From the NCBI RefSeq assembly GCF_029714425.1, contig NZ_CP121668.1, positions 5,911,501 to 5,975,500 on the forward strand: 64,000 nt of DNA, read 5' to 3'. The position numbers were made by a program, and so were the translations under genes. The stretch is from Bradyrhizobium sp. CB2312 (lineage in GTDB: Bacteria; Pseudomonadota; Alphaproteobacteria; Rhizobiales; Xanthobacteraceae). Under the pieces are notes generated by a model. The model worked only from the letters and a program-made list of their open reading frames with translations. It made no database searches and had not been told where the DNA came from. This document shows positions 1-13,200 of the stretch, piece after piece (position 1 is the stretch's first letter; every line of letters begins with the position of its first letter).

Positions 1-660
<660 letters not shown>

Positions 661-2151
661 ATGGTCGACAAGCAACGCGTCATTCCGCTGATCGTGGCCA
701 CTGCTCTCTTCATGGAGAACATGGACTCGACCGTCATCGCGACCTCGCTGCCGGCGATCGCGGCCGATATCGGCACGAGCCCGCTGACGCTCAAGCTCGC
801 CATCACCTCGTACCTCTTGTCGCTGGCGGTCTTCATCCCAGCGAGCGGCTGGACCGCCGACCGGTTCGGCGCGCGCATGGTGTTCACGATCGCGGTCGGG
901 GTGTTCATGGTGGGCTCGGTCGGCTGCGCGCTCTCGACCTCGGTCACCGATTTTGTGTTCGCCCGCATCCTGCAGGGCATGGGCGGCGCGATGATGACGC
1001 CGGTCGGGCGCCTCGTGTTGCTACGCTCAGTCGACAAGAGCGCGCTGGTCAACGCCATGGCCTGGGTGACGGTCCCTGCCCTCATCGGTCCCGTGATCGG
1101 CCCGCCGCTCGGCGGCTTCATCACCACTTATGCCTCGTGGCACTGGATCTTCCTGATCAACATCCCGATCGGGCTGCTCGGCATCTTCATGGCGCTGAAG
1201 TTCATCGATCCCATCAAGAGCGAGACGCAGGAGCCGTTCGATCTCTACGGCATGGTGCTTGCCGGCGTCGGCCTTGCCGGCATCGCGTTCGGCCTCTCCG
1301 TGGCGGGACTCAACCTGCTGCCCTGGAGCACGGTCGCGGCGCTGGTCGTCGGCGGTGCGATCTCGATGACGCTCTACGTCATCCATGCCCGGCGGACGGG
1401 ATCGCCGGTGCTCGACTTCTCGCTGCTGAAGCTGCCGACGCTGCGCGCGGCGATTTTGGGCGGCTTCATGTTCCGGCTCGGCATCGGCGCGCTGCCCTTC
1501 CTGCTGCCGCTCTTGATGCAGATCGGTTTTGGCCTGTCGCCGTTCCATTCCGGCCTCGTCACCTTCGCCTCCTCGTTGGGGGCGATGGGCATGAAGACGC
1601 TGGCAGGCCGCATCATCCGCGCCTTCGGCTTCCGCAACCTGATGACGGCGAACGCGATCATCAGCGCGTTCTTCCTCGGCGTCTGCGCGCTGTTCACCGT
1701 GACGACGCCGCTCTTGATCATCATGGTGATCCTGGTGGTCGGCGGCTTCTTCCGCTCGCTGGAGTTCACCGCGATCAACACGGTCGCCTATGCCGACGTC
1801 GAGACCGCGCAGATGAGCCGCGCCACCACGCTCGTCAGCGTCAACCAGCAGCTCGCGGTCTCCGCCGGCGTCGCCGTCGGCGCCGCCTGCGTGGAGACGA
1901 CGATGTGGCTCAGCCATGTCAGCGAGCTCAATGCCACCGTGTTCGCACCCGCCTTCGTCGTGGTGGCGCTGACCTCGGCCGCGTCGAGCTGGTTTTTCTG
2001 GCAGATGCCGGCCGATGCCGGCCACGAGATCTCCGGCCGCAAGGCCACGGAGATCGCGAGCCGCAAGGGTGCGGGCAAGGGCGCGGCCAAGGCTGCCGTC
2101 AAGGCCGCGACCGAGGATACCCAGGACGTGCGGGACCAGCGGCTGGGCTAG
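661..2151 (+). CDS. MFS drug/metabolite exporter, DHA2-like
   Basis: Inner-membrane secondary transporter of the major facilitator superfamily, probably a proton-driven efflux carrier. The 496-residue protein is hydrophobic throughout. It shows the drug:H+ antiporter motif C (GPVIGPPLGGF, about residues 142-153), followed by WHWIFLINIPIG near 160, typical of the EmrB/QacA (DHA2) group. The N-terminal helix carries MDSTVIATSLPAI, also a hallmark of DHA2. The tail after the last helix is unusually rich in Lys and Ala. I chose ATG 661 because the open frame upstream to a TTG at 580 codes for a basic, non-membrane stretch that is unlikely to be translated. No partner membrane-fusion protein is nearby, so it probably acts alone; the substrate cannot be told. 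Confidence 0.85.
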   Translation: MVDKQRVIPLIVATALFMENMDSTVIATSLPAIAADIGTSPLTLKLAITSYLLSLAVFIPASGWTADRFGARMVFTIAVGVFMVGSVGCALSTSVTDFVFARILQGMGGAMMTPVGRLVLLRSVDKSALVNAMAWVTVPALIGPVIGPPLGGFITTYASWHWIFLINIPIGLLGIFMALKFIDPIKSETQEPFDLYGMVLAGVGLAGIAFGLSVAGLNLLPWSTVAALVVGGAISMTLYVIHARRTGSPVLDFSLLKLPTLRAAILGGFMFRLGIGALPFLLPLLMQIGFGLSPFHSGLVTFASSLGAMGMKTLAGRIIRAFGFRNLMTANAIISAFFLGVCALFTVTTPLLIIMVILVVGGFFRSLEFTAINTVAYADVETAQMSRATTLVSVNQQLAVSAGVAVGAACVETTMWLSHVSELNATVFAPAFVVVALTSAASSWFFWQMPADAGHEISGRKATEIASRKGAGKGAAKAAVKAATEDTQDVRDQRLG

Positions 2152-2370
2152 CGCCGCCATCGGCCGCTCATGCTGGCGGATTTCAGACTTTCATCAACGC
2201 CGATTGATATTTGCCGCCACGCGCAGCGGCTAGAGTGCTGCGTCATGTGAGCCGGCGATGAATGGATGGCTTCCACGCGAAGCCGCCTCCAGTTCGCAGC
2301 TCATCTCACCGCAATTGCGTCTTTCCCTCGATCAGGCCGCCATCTCACGTCCGCCGCCACGGAATTCCAT

Positions 2371-3414
2371 ATGCTCGCGACCCAAAATTCCATTCCAGCC
2401 GCGGAGACGGCGACGGAGCGGCTCGATTTCGAGCGCGCTCGCCAGTCACCCGGCCTGTCGGGGATGCTCGCCGCAAGCGTGGTCGCCGTGATCGCGGCCG
2501 CCTTCGGCGTCATGCTCTGGTATGCCGACAGCTACGAGATCGAGATCGGAACCCGCGTCCGTGGCGACGAGATGCGGCTCGTCAACGGCGAGCTCTCGAC
2601 CGCGTTCGACCGCGATGGCCGCTTCGCATTGGCGCTGGCCGAGGTCACGGCGCGGCGTGCGACGATCCGCCAGGCGCTCGCTGCGCGCGACCGGGCCGAA
2701 TTGATGCGCCAGTCGGAGGAAACCTTTGCCCACCTCCACCAGCAGGCCGGCGTGCAGATCTTCGGTTTCCAGGACAAGAACATCCGTTATTTCCTGCGCG
2801 TCCACAAACCCGAGCAATTCGACGACGACATCTCCGGATTTCGCCCGATGATCGTCGCCGCCAATCGCACCACGCGCCCGCAGGTCGGACTCGAGATCGG
2901 CGTTGCCGGGATCGGCCTGCGCGGGGCGACCATCGTCGAGCAGCAGGGCGTCATGGTCGGCACCGTCGAAGTCGGCCTCGATCTCAAGCCGTTGATCGAG
3001 AGCGTCAAGGCAACGTCCAACGCCGACATTGCGATCGTTATCGTCCCCTCGCTTGCGGGCATCGCACTCGATCCCAAGCTGCCTGCCTTCGGCGATCTCG
3101 TGCTGGCGATGTCGACCGACGACCGGCTCTTCTCTTCGCTGCTGAAGACGATGCCGCTGCGTCCGGCGCATGACAGCGTGGCCGCCGCGCCGACGCTTGA
3201 GGGCCATCGCTATGACCTGATCACGCGGCCGCTCGTCGATTTCAGCGGCCGCATGATCGGCTTCTCCATTGCGCTCAAGGCTGATTACGGCACCGAGCTC
3301 GGACGCTCGCGCACCGAATTGCGTGTCGTTGCGATCTGCGGCGGCATCTGCGCCTTCATGGCATTCGCACTTCTGTTCCGCGCCACGGTCGCTCGCGGCA
3401 GGGCATGGCCATGA
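2371..3414 (+). CDS. Membrane-anchored periplasmic Cache-domain sensor without output domain
   Basis: A 347-residue protein with two membrane spans (about residues 30-50 and 316-336) enclosing roughly 265 periplasmic residues. The segment IRYFLRVHKPEQFDDD (about 138-153) followed by RPMI resembles the double-Cache ectodomains of chemotaxis receptors and histidine kinases. A second ligand-domain half follows (about 170-310). After the second span only about ten residues remain, so there is no HAMP, methyl-accepting, kinase or cyclase module. The stop codon overlaps the start of the ion-channel gene by 10 bases (3405-3414), which suggests coupled translation and a working partnership. ATG 2371 is preferred because codons upstream (to 2266) read as a low-quality leader. 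The family assignment is by pattern, not by search. Confidence 0.72.
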   Translation: MLATQNSIPAAETATERLDFERARQSPGLSGMLAASVVAVIAAAFGVMLWYADSYEIEIGTRVRGDEMRLVNGELSTAFDRDGRFALALAEVTARRATIRQALAARDRAELMRQSEETFAHLHQQAGVQIFGFQDKNIRYFLRVHKPEQFDDDISGFRPMIVAANRTTRPQVGLEIGVAGIGLRGATIVEQQGVMVGTVEVGLDLKPLIESVKATSNADIAIVIVPSLAGIALDPKLPAFGDLVLAMSTDDRLFSSLLKTMPLRPAHDSVAAAPTLEGHRYDLITRPLVDFSGRMIGFSIALKADYGTELGRSRTELRVVAICGGICAFMAFALLFRATVARGRAWP

Positions 3415-4472
3415 GAGCAATCGCCGGCATCCTCGGCCTTTTCCTGACGCTGTTCTGTCTCGTGGCAGCGCCGGCCGAGGCCGCTCCAACCGAGTTGCCC
3501 GCGGGAGCACAGCTACCGGTGCGGGTGCGGGTCGCGGTGCGAATCCTCAAGGTGCTCTCCATCAAGGAGGTCGTTGGAGAGGGACGCCTGTTCGTCGAGG
3601 TCACGCAGCGCTGGACCGATCATCGGCAGGCCTTCGACCCGGTCGCCATAGGCTTCGGACGCCTCGATCGCACGGGTGCGGATGCCGACGCGTATCTGAA
3701 ATCGATCTGGACGCCCGGCCTCGAAATCGAGAATCGCATCGGCGAGCCGGAGGCTCGCACCGTGGCGACGTCGACCTATGCCAACGGCGAAGTGATGCTC
3801 ATCGAGCGCTACGAGGCGCGCTATCGCTTTGGCCTCAACCTCAACGCCTTCCCCTTCGACCGCCAGGATCTCACGCTTTCGTTCTTTCTGCCGCGCCACG
3901 CGGCGCAAGACGCAATCCTGATCTCCACCGAAGCCGATCGGGACATCTCCGGCATCGAGGATACAACCGCGTCGGTCGACTGGCGTGCCGCCGGCCTGCG
4001 CTTCGCCAACCGCGACGCGATGGGCTGGAACGCCCGCAGCTATTCCAAGCTCGACGTGACCATGACGCTGGCGCGGATCTCGACGCACTACCTCCTGCGC
4101 ATCTTTGTGCCAATCATGGCCGTGCTGGCGGTATCGGTTTTCGTGCTGTGGGCGCCGGATCTGATCTCGAAGGACAAGGGCAGCCTGATCTTCTCGTCGC
4201 TGCTCGCGCTCGCAGCCATCAGCTTCACGTTCGAATCGAGTTTTCCGGGCTGCATTTCGCTCAACACCCCGGTCGCCCAGATCATCTCCCTCGGTTACAT
4301 GTACCTGATCGTGGTCCTGATCGTCGACATGTCGCTGGATACAATGTCACGTCGCACGCGGGCGGTGAGTGGCGCCGTGATCGATGAACTGAGGCGGCAG
4401 ATGCGCTGGGCGCTGCCATCCATCATGGCTGCGATCTGCATCGGGGCGGCGGTGCGGGCGATCCCGGTCTGA
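3405..4472 (+). CDS. Prokaryotic pentameric ligand-gated ion channel (Cys-loop family)
   Basis: A 355-residue homologue of GLIC/ELIC-type channels, expected to form an inner-membrane pentamer with a periplasmic ligand domain. A signal peptide (residues 1-26, ending AAPAEA) precedes a beta-rich domain with WTD near the start, IWTPGLEIEN (101-110) and the family hallmark FPFDRQDL (149-156). No cysteine pair flanks the loop, as is usual in bacteria. Four spans follow: M1 (about 228-250), M2 (about 259-280), M3 (about 288-310) and M4 (about 334-352). M2 carries serines at the 2' and 6' positions and leucine at 9' when aligned by eye with GLIC. The residues K-D-K (256-258) sit at its inner mouth, so ion selectivity cannot be predicted. 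It overlaps the Cache-protein gene by 10 bases and is probably co-transcribed with it. Confidence 0.92.
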   Translation: MAMRAIAGILGLFLTLFCLVAAPAEAAPTELPAGAQLPVRVRVAVRILKVLSIKEVVGEGRLFVEVTQRWTDHRQAFDPVAIGFGRLDRTGADADAYLKSIWTPGLEIENRIGEPEARTVATSTYANGEVMLIERYEARYRFGLNLNAFPFDRQDLTLSFFLPRHAAQDAILISTEADRDISGIEDTTASVDWRAAGLRFANRDAMGWNARSYSKLDVTMTLARISTHYLLRIFVPIMAVLAVSVFVLWAPDLISKDKGSLIFSSLLALAAISFTFESSFPGCISLNTPVAQIISLGYMYLIVVLIVDMSLDTMSRRTRAVSGAVIDELRRQMRWALPSIMAAICIGAAVRAIPV

Positions 4473-4499
4473 CCCCGGGGCGTTCCGCTTCAATGTCCG

Positions 4500-5163
4500 T
4501 CACGCGCGGGCCGGCTGCTGCACCGGCATCAGCGCATAGCCGACGCCGCGCACCGTCGCGATCGGCGCCGCCGTTCCGTCATATTGCATCTTCCGCCGCA
4601 GCCGCACGATCAGATTGTCGACCGTGTGCTCGCTGATCTCGCGGGGATCGCGATTGGAGATGACGTCGAGCAGGAAATCGCGGCTGAGCGGCCGCGTCAT
4701 CTGCGAGGCAAGGGCGGCGAGGATGTTGAATTCGCCCGAGGTCAGCTTGACCATGCTGCCGTCGGGACGAAACAGCTCGCGCCGGACCGGGTCGAGAATC
4801 CAGCCGTCGAAGGTGATCACCGATTCCTTGGTCCGGCGCAGGACGCTGCGGATGCGGGCCAGCAGCGTGCGCAGGTTGATCGGCTTGGAGATATAGTCGT
4901 CGCCTCCCGCCTCCAGCCCCGACAGGACGTCGTCATCGGAATCCCGGCTGGTGACGAAGATCAGCCCGCATTGCTCGCCGAGCCGCAATTCGCGCGCGAG
5001 CGCAATGCCGTCGGCGTCGGGCAGGTTGATGTCGAGCAGGACGATGTCGGGCCTGAGCGCAGCGAGCCCCGCGCGCAGCTCGCCGCCGGTCGCCATGCCA
5101 TGCGCGACCATGCCTTCCTCCCGAAGGAACGAGGTCAGCATCAGCCGGATCTCCGGTGCGTCT

Positions 5164-5189
<26 letters not shown>
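4500..5189 (-). CDS. OmpR-family response regulator
   Basis: A 229-residue two-component regulator. The receiver domain starts VLVVEDAPEIRLML, has the phosphorylation site Asp53 in LLDINLP, and the conserved Lys in YISKPINLRTLL. A winged-helix DNA-binding domain follows (from about residue 125, with EHTVDNLIVRLRRKM and the final TVRGVGYAL). It therefore binds DNA when phosphorylated. The gene starts inside the 3' end of the hybrid kinase gene (26-base overlap), so the two form one operon and the kinase is the likely phosphodonor. I prefer ATG 5189, which has AAGGGG just upstream, over a TTG four codons earlier. Domain order is like TorR/ArcA, but the target genes are unknown. Confidence 0.92.
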
Positions 5190-7722
<2,533 letters not shown>

Positions 7723-7830
7723 CCCGGCCTATCCCCGCGCTCATTCACCCTGAGGTCTTCCATTGCAGAGTTGATCCACCCTCGTCCAGAGCCAATGTCG
7801 GCGGCTCTTTCGTTTCCGGCCGGCGGGAAG

Positions 7831-7875
7831 ATCAACGCGCATTGATGGTCGTTTCCACGCCTTTCGCCTACCAGC
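7831..7875 (+). promoter_or_regulatory. Conserved upstream element, copy 1 (ATCAA-N6-TTGAT)
   Basis: ATCAACGCGCATTGAT (7831-7846) is an inverted repeat with 5-base arms. It is followed by GGT, 15 variable bases and TCGCCTACCAG. The same arrangement with the same spacing occurs before the second autotransporter gene (10079-10123). It lies about 140 bases before the ATG at 7973 and could be a promoter plus operator. The TTGATG at 7842 could serve as a -35 box, but no clear -10 is visible. Confidence 0.5.
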
Positions 7876-7972
7876 CCTTTAGTTCGATCCCAGACAGGTC
7901 CGACGTCGCCTCACACGCGGGTCCACGTCGCAGCCAACTGCGGCTGGGATCTTGACGAGTGGGAATTGGGGT

Positions 7973-9799
7973 ATGGCTTTCCTTTGTCTCGACAGGTGCG
8001 CACGTCTCGCCGGCTTCAGGCAGGCGACCTCGGCGGCACCCTTGGCTCTGCTCCGCACGCTCGCGTTGCTCATTCTGCTTCAGGCAACCGGCATAGGCTC
8101 AGCGCTCGCGGCGACCACCTGCGCCGGCATCAATGCCGGCGCCTTCAACGTGAGCGGGGCCGACTCTCAGCCGAACACGCCGGTGACTCTGACTGCCGGC
8201 GACGTCATCAAGCTGAACTACACGTTCGTCGTCGACACGACCCTCGTCTACGGCATCCAGATGGGCGTCGGCGGCCACAACACCGACAACTCCGGCGTCG
8301 TGTCGGGCACGCTGCAGATCACCGTGGCGACGTCGGGCACGCAGAATTTCGGCTGGAACGCCCTCAGCGAAGGCCTGCCGTCGCAGATCGACGTCACGGT
8401 CACCTGCACGGCCGCCCCCAGCCCCGGCCCGGTGGTGACCAGCGCCAATCCGGCATCAGGCCCGATCGCCGGACAGCAAACCACCATCGTCATCGGCCAG
8501 AACCTCACTGGCGCGACCTCGGTCAAATTCGGCGGCGTCAACGTGCTCGGCTTCACGGTGCTGAGCGCAACGCAGATTTCGGTGGTGACGCCGCCGCATG
8601 CGGCGGGTGCGGTCGATGTCACCGTCACCACGCCGCTCGGCTCGGCCACGGGGACGGCCATCTATCGCTACGCCGCGATGCCGGATCCGACCGCGGATCC
8701 GACCGTGAAGGCCATGGTCGACTTCCAGGTTTACACCGTGCAGGTGATGGGACAGCAACAGATCGACAATGTGCAGGATCGGCTGATCGAGCTGCACAAT
8801 GACGACGTTCCCCTGGTCAGCAACAGGGCCTCCTTCGCGCAGATGCCCGCGCAGCAGAAGCAGTATGGCCTGCCGGTTGATGCCGGGGACAAGTCGGCCT
8901 CCGCGTCTGGCATGGCGCAGGCCCGGTCTAAGTCGAAGGATGGACAGGCTGTGCCGGTACCGATGGAATCCGATTCATCGCTGCGCTACTGGACCGCAGG
9001 TGCGCTGCTGTTCGGCCGCGACACCACCTATGCCGATGCCAAATACAACGTGTCCTCGACCGGACTGACCGCCGGCGTCGATTCGCGCCTGACCCGAAAC
9101 CTGAAGGCCGGCGTCGCCGTCGGCTTCGGCATCGATCATGCCACGATCGGCAGCGACGGCTCGCACATCAACGCCAATGTCTGGTCGACGCAGGCCTATG
9201 CCAGCTACCGCGTCGCCCCGCAGTGGTTCATCGATGGCGTCCTCGGCTATGCCGTGGGCCGGCTCGGCAACTCTCGCTACGACAGCTCGGCGCAGGCCTT
9301 CGGCGCCGGACATCGCGGCGCCAATGATCTATTCGGCTCGCTGTCGTTGAACCATGAGATCAAGGTCGAGCGCTGGAAGGTCGCGCCCTATGCGCGGCTC
9401 GACCTGCAATGGATCCGGCTCGACGGCTATGTCGAGACCGGCGCCGGCATCTACAACCTCGCCTTCAACCAGACCTCGGCCGTCGATCTCGCCGGCGTGC
9501 TCGGGACCAGGTTCAGCCATGTGACGGACACGTCTGCCGGCACGCTCAAATCCAGCTTCGAGCTCGCCTATCGCCGCAGCTTCAGCGGCGCCTATACGCA
9601 AGCGATCGCCTACAGCTTCGATCCGACGACCATCTACAGCCTGTTCGGCTCGGCGGAGAAGCGCGACCAGGCCCTGATCGGCCTTGGCTTCGAGCTGCAG
9701 GTGAACCGGTCCGTCAGCCTTGGCCTTCAGCTCGACGAACTGATCGCCAGCAACGCACGGAGCGAGCGCGGGCGTGCGCACGTGAAGATCGGATTCTGA
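7973..9799 (+). CDS. Autotransporter-barrel outer membrane protein with IPT/TIG domain
   Basis: A secreted surface protein of 608 residues. After an N-terminal signal peptide ending near GSALA, a small beta domain (about 45-145) precedes an IPT/TIG immunoglobulin-like fold (about 146-225, with NPASGPIAGQQTTIVIGQNL). A linker with QQQIDNVQDRLIELHND follows. The last 270 or so residues form an autotransporter-type beta barrel ending in the outer-membrane signature VKIGF. The short passenger has no protease motif, so adhesion or surface display is more likely than enzyme activity. I chose ATG 7973 over an upstream TTG at 7952. It is followed by a 63-aa single-span protein gene, and a paralogous pair comes next at 10253-14966. 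Confidence 0.82.
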   Translation: MAFLCLDRCARLAGFRQATSAAPLALLRTLALLILLQATGIGSALAATTCAGINAGAFNVSGADSQPNTPVTLTAGDVIKLNYTFVVDTTLVYGIQMGVGGHNTDNSGVVSGTLQITVATSGTQNFGWNALSEGLPSQIDVTVTCTAAPSPGPVVTSANPASGPIAGQQTTIVIGQNLTGATSVKFGGVNVLGFTVLSATQISVVTPPHAAGAVDVTVTTPLGSATGTAIYRYAAMPDPTADPTVKAMVDFQVYTVQVMGQQQIDNVQDRLIELHNDDVPLVSNRASFAQMPAQQKQYGLPVDAGDKSASASGMAQARSKSKDGQAVPVPMESDSSLRYWTAGALLFGRDTTYADAKYNVSSTGLTAGVDSRLTRNLKAGVAVGFGIDHATIGSDGSHINANVWSTQAYASYRVAPQWFIDGVLGYAVGRLGNSRYDSSAQAFGAGHRGANDLFGSLSLNHEIKVERWKVAPYARLDLQWIRLDGYVETGAGIYNLAFNQTSAVDLAGVLGTRFSHVTDTSAGTLKSSFELAYRRSFSGAYTQAIAYSFDPTTIYSLFGSAEKRDQALIGLGFELQVNRSVSLGLQLDELIASNARSERGRAHVKIGF

Positions 9800-9868
9800 G
9801 ACGGCACCGGGCCGCAGAATCGGTGGCGCGGACACACGAAGACTTCAACACGGCTTCCGGAGGACAAC

Positions 9869-10060
9869 ATGAATGTTGCAGGCAAATCAGCGCGAGCAGA
9901 ATCGGCCGCACGGCCTCGCGCTCAGAATGAAACGGGCTGGCTCCTGGCCGTGGCCGCCGCCTTCCTGATCGTTCACATCGTCGCCCTGACGATCTGCGAT
10001 CGCGCCACGGCGGACCGAACAGCCCCGAGACAATTGGCGCTGTCACAGGACTGCGACTAG
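9869..10060 (+). CDS. Small single-span membrane protein, autotransporter-linked (copy 1)
   Basis: A 63-residue protein with one predicted membrane helix (about 23-43, GWLLAVAAAFLIVHIVALTI), a polar N-terminus and a short C-terminal tail ending in Asp. A ribosome site GGAGGAC stands just before the ATG. It begins 69 bases after the autotransporter-like gene and resembles the 62-aa protein that follows the second autotransporter (14778-14966). Shared features are length, helix position, LLA-x2-AA-x-F-x3-H at the helix core, an Ala-Pro in the tail and a final Asp. The function is not known; a role linked to export or quality control of the upstream barrel protein is inference. Confidence 0.7.
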   Translation: MNVAGKSARAESAARPRAQNETGWLLAVAAAFLIVHIVALTICDRATADRTAPRQLALSQDCD

Positions 10061-10078
10061 CGGCTGCCCGGTCCCAGG

Positions 10079-10123
10079 ATCAATCCGCGTTGATGGTGGA
10101 TTTGCCGTCCGTCGCCTACCAGA
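10079..10123 (+). promoter_or_regulatory. Conserved upstream element, copy 2 (ATCAA-N6-TTGAT)
   Basis: ATCAATCCGCGTTGAT (10079-10094), then GGT, 15 variable bases and TCGCCTACCAG. It matches the element at 7831-7875 without gaps. It begins 18 bases after the stop of the small membrane protein and about 174 bases before the ATG of the Ig-repeat autotransporter. It is probably the regulatory region of that gene. Confidence 0.5.
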
Positions 10124-10252
10124 CCCGACAGAACGATCTCAGGTGTGTGAGATATCAAGCGTTGGCGGATCACCTCCTCTGACGTCCCCTCTCCTCGCCT
10201 GTCCAATCCCTGCGACGTCCATCGCGCGGGATTCGAACGACGGGGACAGGGC

Positions 10253-13200
10253 ATGCATTCCGATGATCTCGATGAGCTAGCGCATGGCGGGCACCTTGAG
10301 AGCAGCCGCGCCACGCGAGCGACATCGTCGTTCGTCAACGCAAAGCCGATCACAACGGTGCTGTTTCGCACCGTTCGAAACGCTGTGGTCGGCCTTTGGC
10401 TGGCTGCCGTTCTGCTCTTCTGCGCGAGCGCCCCGGCCCATGCCTTCCGGACACTCCCGAACGGAACGATCGGAACCGCGTACTCGCAGAGCGTCACGAT
10501 CTATACCGACATCTCCGACTGCCAGGTTTCGAACATAGGCGTCTTCGTGCCGGGGGTCACAGTTTCGGATACGTCGAACAGCCCCACGTGCTCCGTCTCC
10601 ATGAGCGGCACCACGACGGCGGCGGGCACCTATTTCGGGTCCATATCGTTCTTCACCGGGTCCGGAAATCTTCCCCCGGATGCGACCCCGCTGGGCTCGG
10701 GCTGGGGCAGCATCCCCTACCAGATCACGATCGACAAGGCGTCGCCGACGCTGTCGGTCTCCTCGTCGTCATCGTCCATCATCTACGGCAATCCGGTGAC
10801 GCTGACGGCGACGCTGAGCGGCGGCTATTCGCCGAGCGGAACAGTCACCTTCTACGCCAACGGATCGTCGGTCGGGACTGCGTCTCTCTCGGGGATGACC
10901 GCAAGCCTGACGGTCAGTTCGCTGCCGGTCGGATCGGACGCGATCACCGCGAGCTATTCGGGCAACTCCAACAACAATTCGGCTACGAGCGGCTCCGCCG
11001 CGGTCACGGTGGCCCAGATCACCCCCTCGATCGCGCTCGCCGCCTCGTCGTCTTCGGCAAGCTATGGCTCGTCCGTCGCGCTTGTCGCAACCCTGACAGG
11101 CGGGGCCTCGCCAAGCGGCACCGTCACCTTCCTGGAAGGCGCGACCCAGCTTGGCAGCGCCACCATCTCCGGGACGACCGCCATCCTGGCGGTGTCGTCG
11201 CTGTCCGTCGGCCCGCACACGATCACCGCGACCTACAACGGCGACACCACCAACGCCTCGGTCACGTCGGGCTCGATCACCGTAACGATCACGCAGGATG
11301 CGCCGACCGTCACCCTGGGCGCATCCTCGACGTCGACCAGCGCTGGCGACCCCGTAACGCTGGTCGCTTCGCTCAGCGGCGGCACCTCACCGAGCGGATC
11401 CGTCACCTTCTATGACGGAGCCACCTCGCTCGGCTCCGGCATCGTCTCCGGGTCGGCCGCGATGCTGACGGTATCGTCGTTGTCGACTGGATCGCATACG
11501 ATCACCGCCGTCTATGGCGGCGACAGCCATAATGCCGGCGCGACCTCCAACGCCATCACGGTGACGGTCGGCAGCGCGTCGCTGTCAGTCTCGCTTTCGA
11601 GCTCCTTACTGTCGCCGACGCTCGGCCAATCGGTGACCTTTACGGCGACACTTTCCGGAGGCTCCTCGCCATCAGGCTCCGTGACCTTCAAGGATGGCTC
11701 CGCGACACTCGGAGCAGCCACGATTTCGGGCTCAACTGCAACCTTCACGACCTCGTCGCTTGCGGTCGGCACGCATCCGATCACCGCAATTTACGGCGGC
11801 GACGGCAGCAATAGCTCGGCAAGTTCAGGCACGATCACCGTCACGGTCGGCAAGGCCTCGCCGTCACTGACCGTTTCCAGCTCGTCAAGCTCGCCGACCG
11901 TCGGTCAGTCCGTGACCTTCACGGCAACACTTTCCGGCGGCTCCTCGCCGAGCGGCACCGTGACCTTCCAGGATGGCGCCACAGTGCTCGGCTCCGCCAC
12001 CATTTCAGGCTCAAGCGCGACCTTCGCAACTTCCAGCTTCACGGTCGGCACACATGCGATCACCGCCGTCTATGGCGGCGACGGCAGCAACGCGACGACC
12101 ACCTCCAGCGCGATCACGGTGACCGTTGGCCAGGCATCGCCTTCGGTCTCGCTCTCGGGGTCATCGACCGCGCCGGCCGTCGGCCAGTCCGTCACCTTCA
12201 CGGCAACGCTGTCCGGCGGATCGTCACCGAGCGGCACCGTGACCTTCCAGGACGGAGCCACCGTCCTCGGCTCCGCCCCGATCGCGGGTTCGAGCGCAAC
12301 CTTCGCCACCGCAGCGCTTGCGGTCGGGATACACACGATTAACGCGGTCTACGGCGGAGACAGCGGCAACGCCGGAGCGACATCGACCGCCGTGACGGTG
12401 ACCGTCGGCAAGGCGTCGGCCTCGCTCGCGCTCGCGGCCTCGTCGACCTCGCCGTCGGCCGGACAGTCGGTCACCTTCACCGCCACGGTTTCGGGCGGAT
12501 CATCGGCGAGCGGCACCGTGACCTTCAACGACGGCGCCACCGTCCTCGGCTCCGCCGCGATCTCGGGCACGACGGCATCCTTCACGACGGCGGCGCTCGC
12601 GATCGGCGCGCACGGCATCACGGCTGCCTATGGCGGGGACGGCTCCAATGCCGCGGCGACCTCCGGCGCCGTCACCGTCACGGTCGCCAAGGTCTCACCT
12701 TCGATCTCGGTGTCGGCCTCGTTGACGTCGCCGGCCGCCAGCCAGTCGGTCACATTCACGGCAATATTGTCCGGCGGCTCCTCGCCGAGCGGCACCGTGA
12801 CATTCCGGGACGGCGCCTCCACGCTGGGCACTGCGACGGTCTCGGGCTCGACTGCAATCCTCGTGACCTCCGCGCTGACCGCCGGCGGCCATTCCATCAC
12901 CGCGGTCTATGCCGGCGACAGCAGCAATGCCGCCGCGACATCAGGTGCGATCGCTGTGACCGTCGGCCAGGCAGCGCCCTCGATCCTGCTGTCCAGCTCG
13001 ACGACTTCGGCGCCCGCCGGCCAGTCGGTGGTCCTCACCGCGGTGCTCTCCGGCGGCTCCTCGCCATCGGGCTCCGTCACCTTCAAGGACGGCACGACCA
13101 CACTCGGCACGGCGACCATCTCGGGCGCGACCGCAACGTTCGCAACATCGACGCTTGTCGTCGGCTCCCATTCCCTGACGGCGATCTATGGCGGCGACGG

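Noticed and set aside
2446-3510. 354-codon open frame on the minus strand
   Set aside because: It is antisense to the Cache-protein gene and has no protein motifs.
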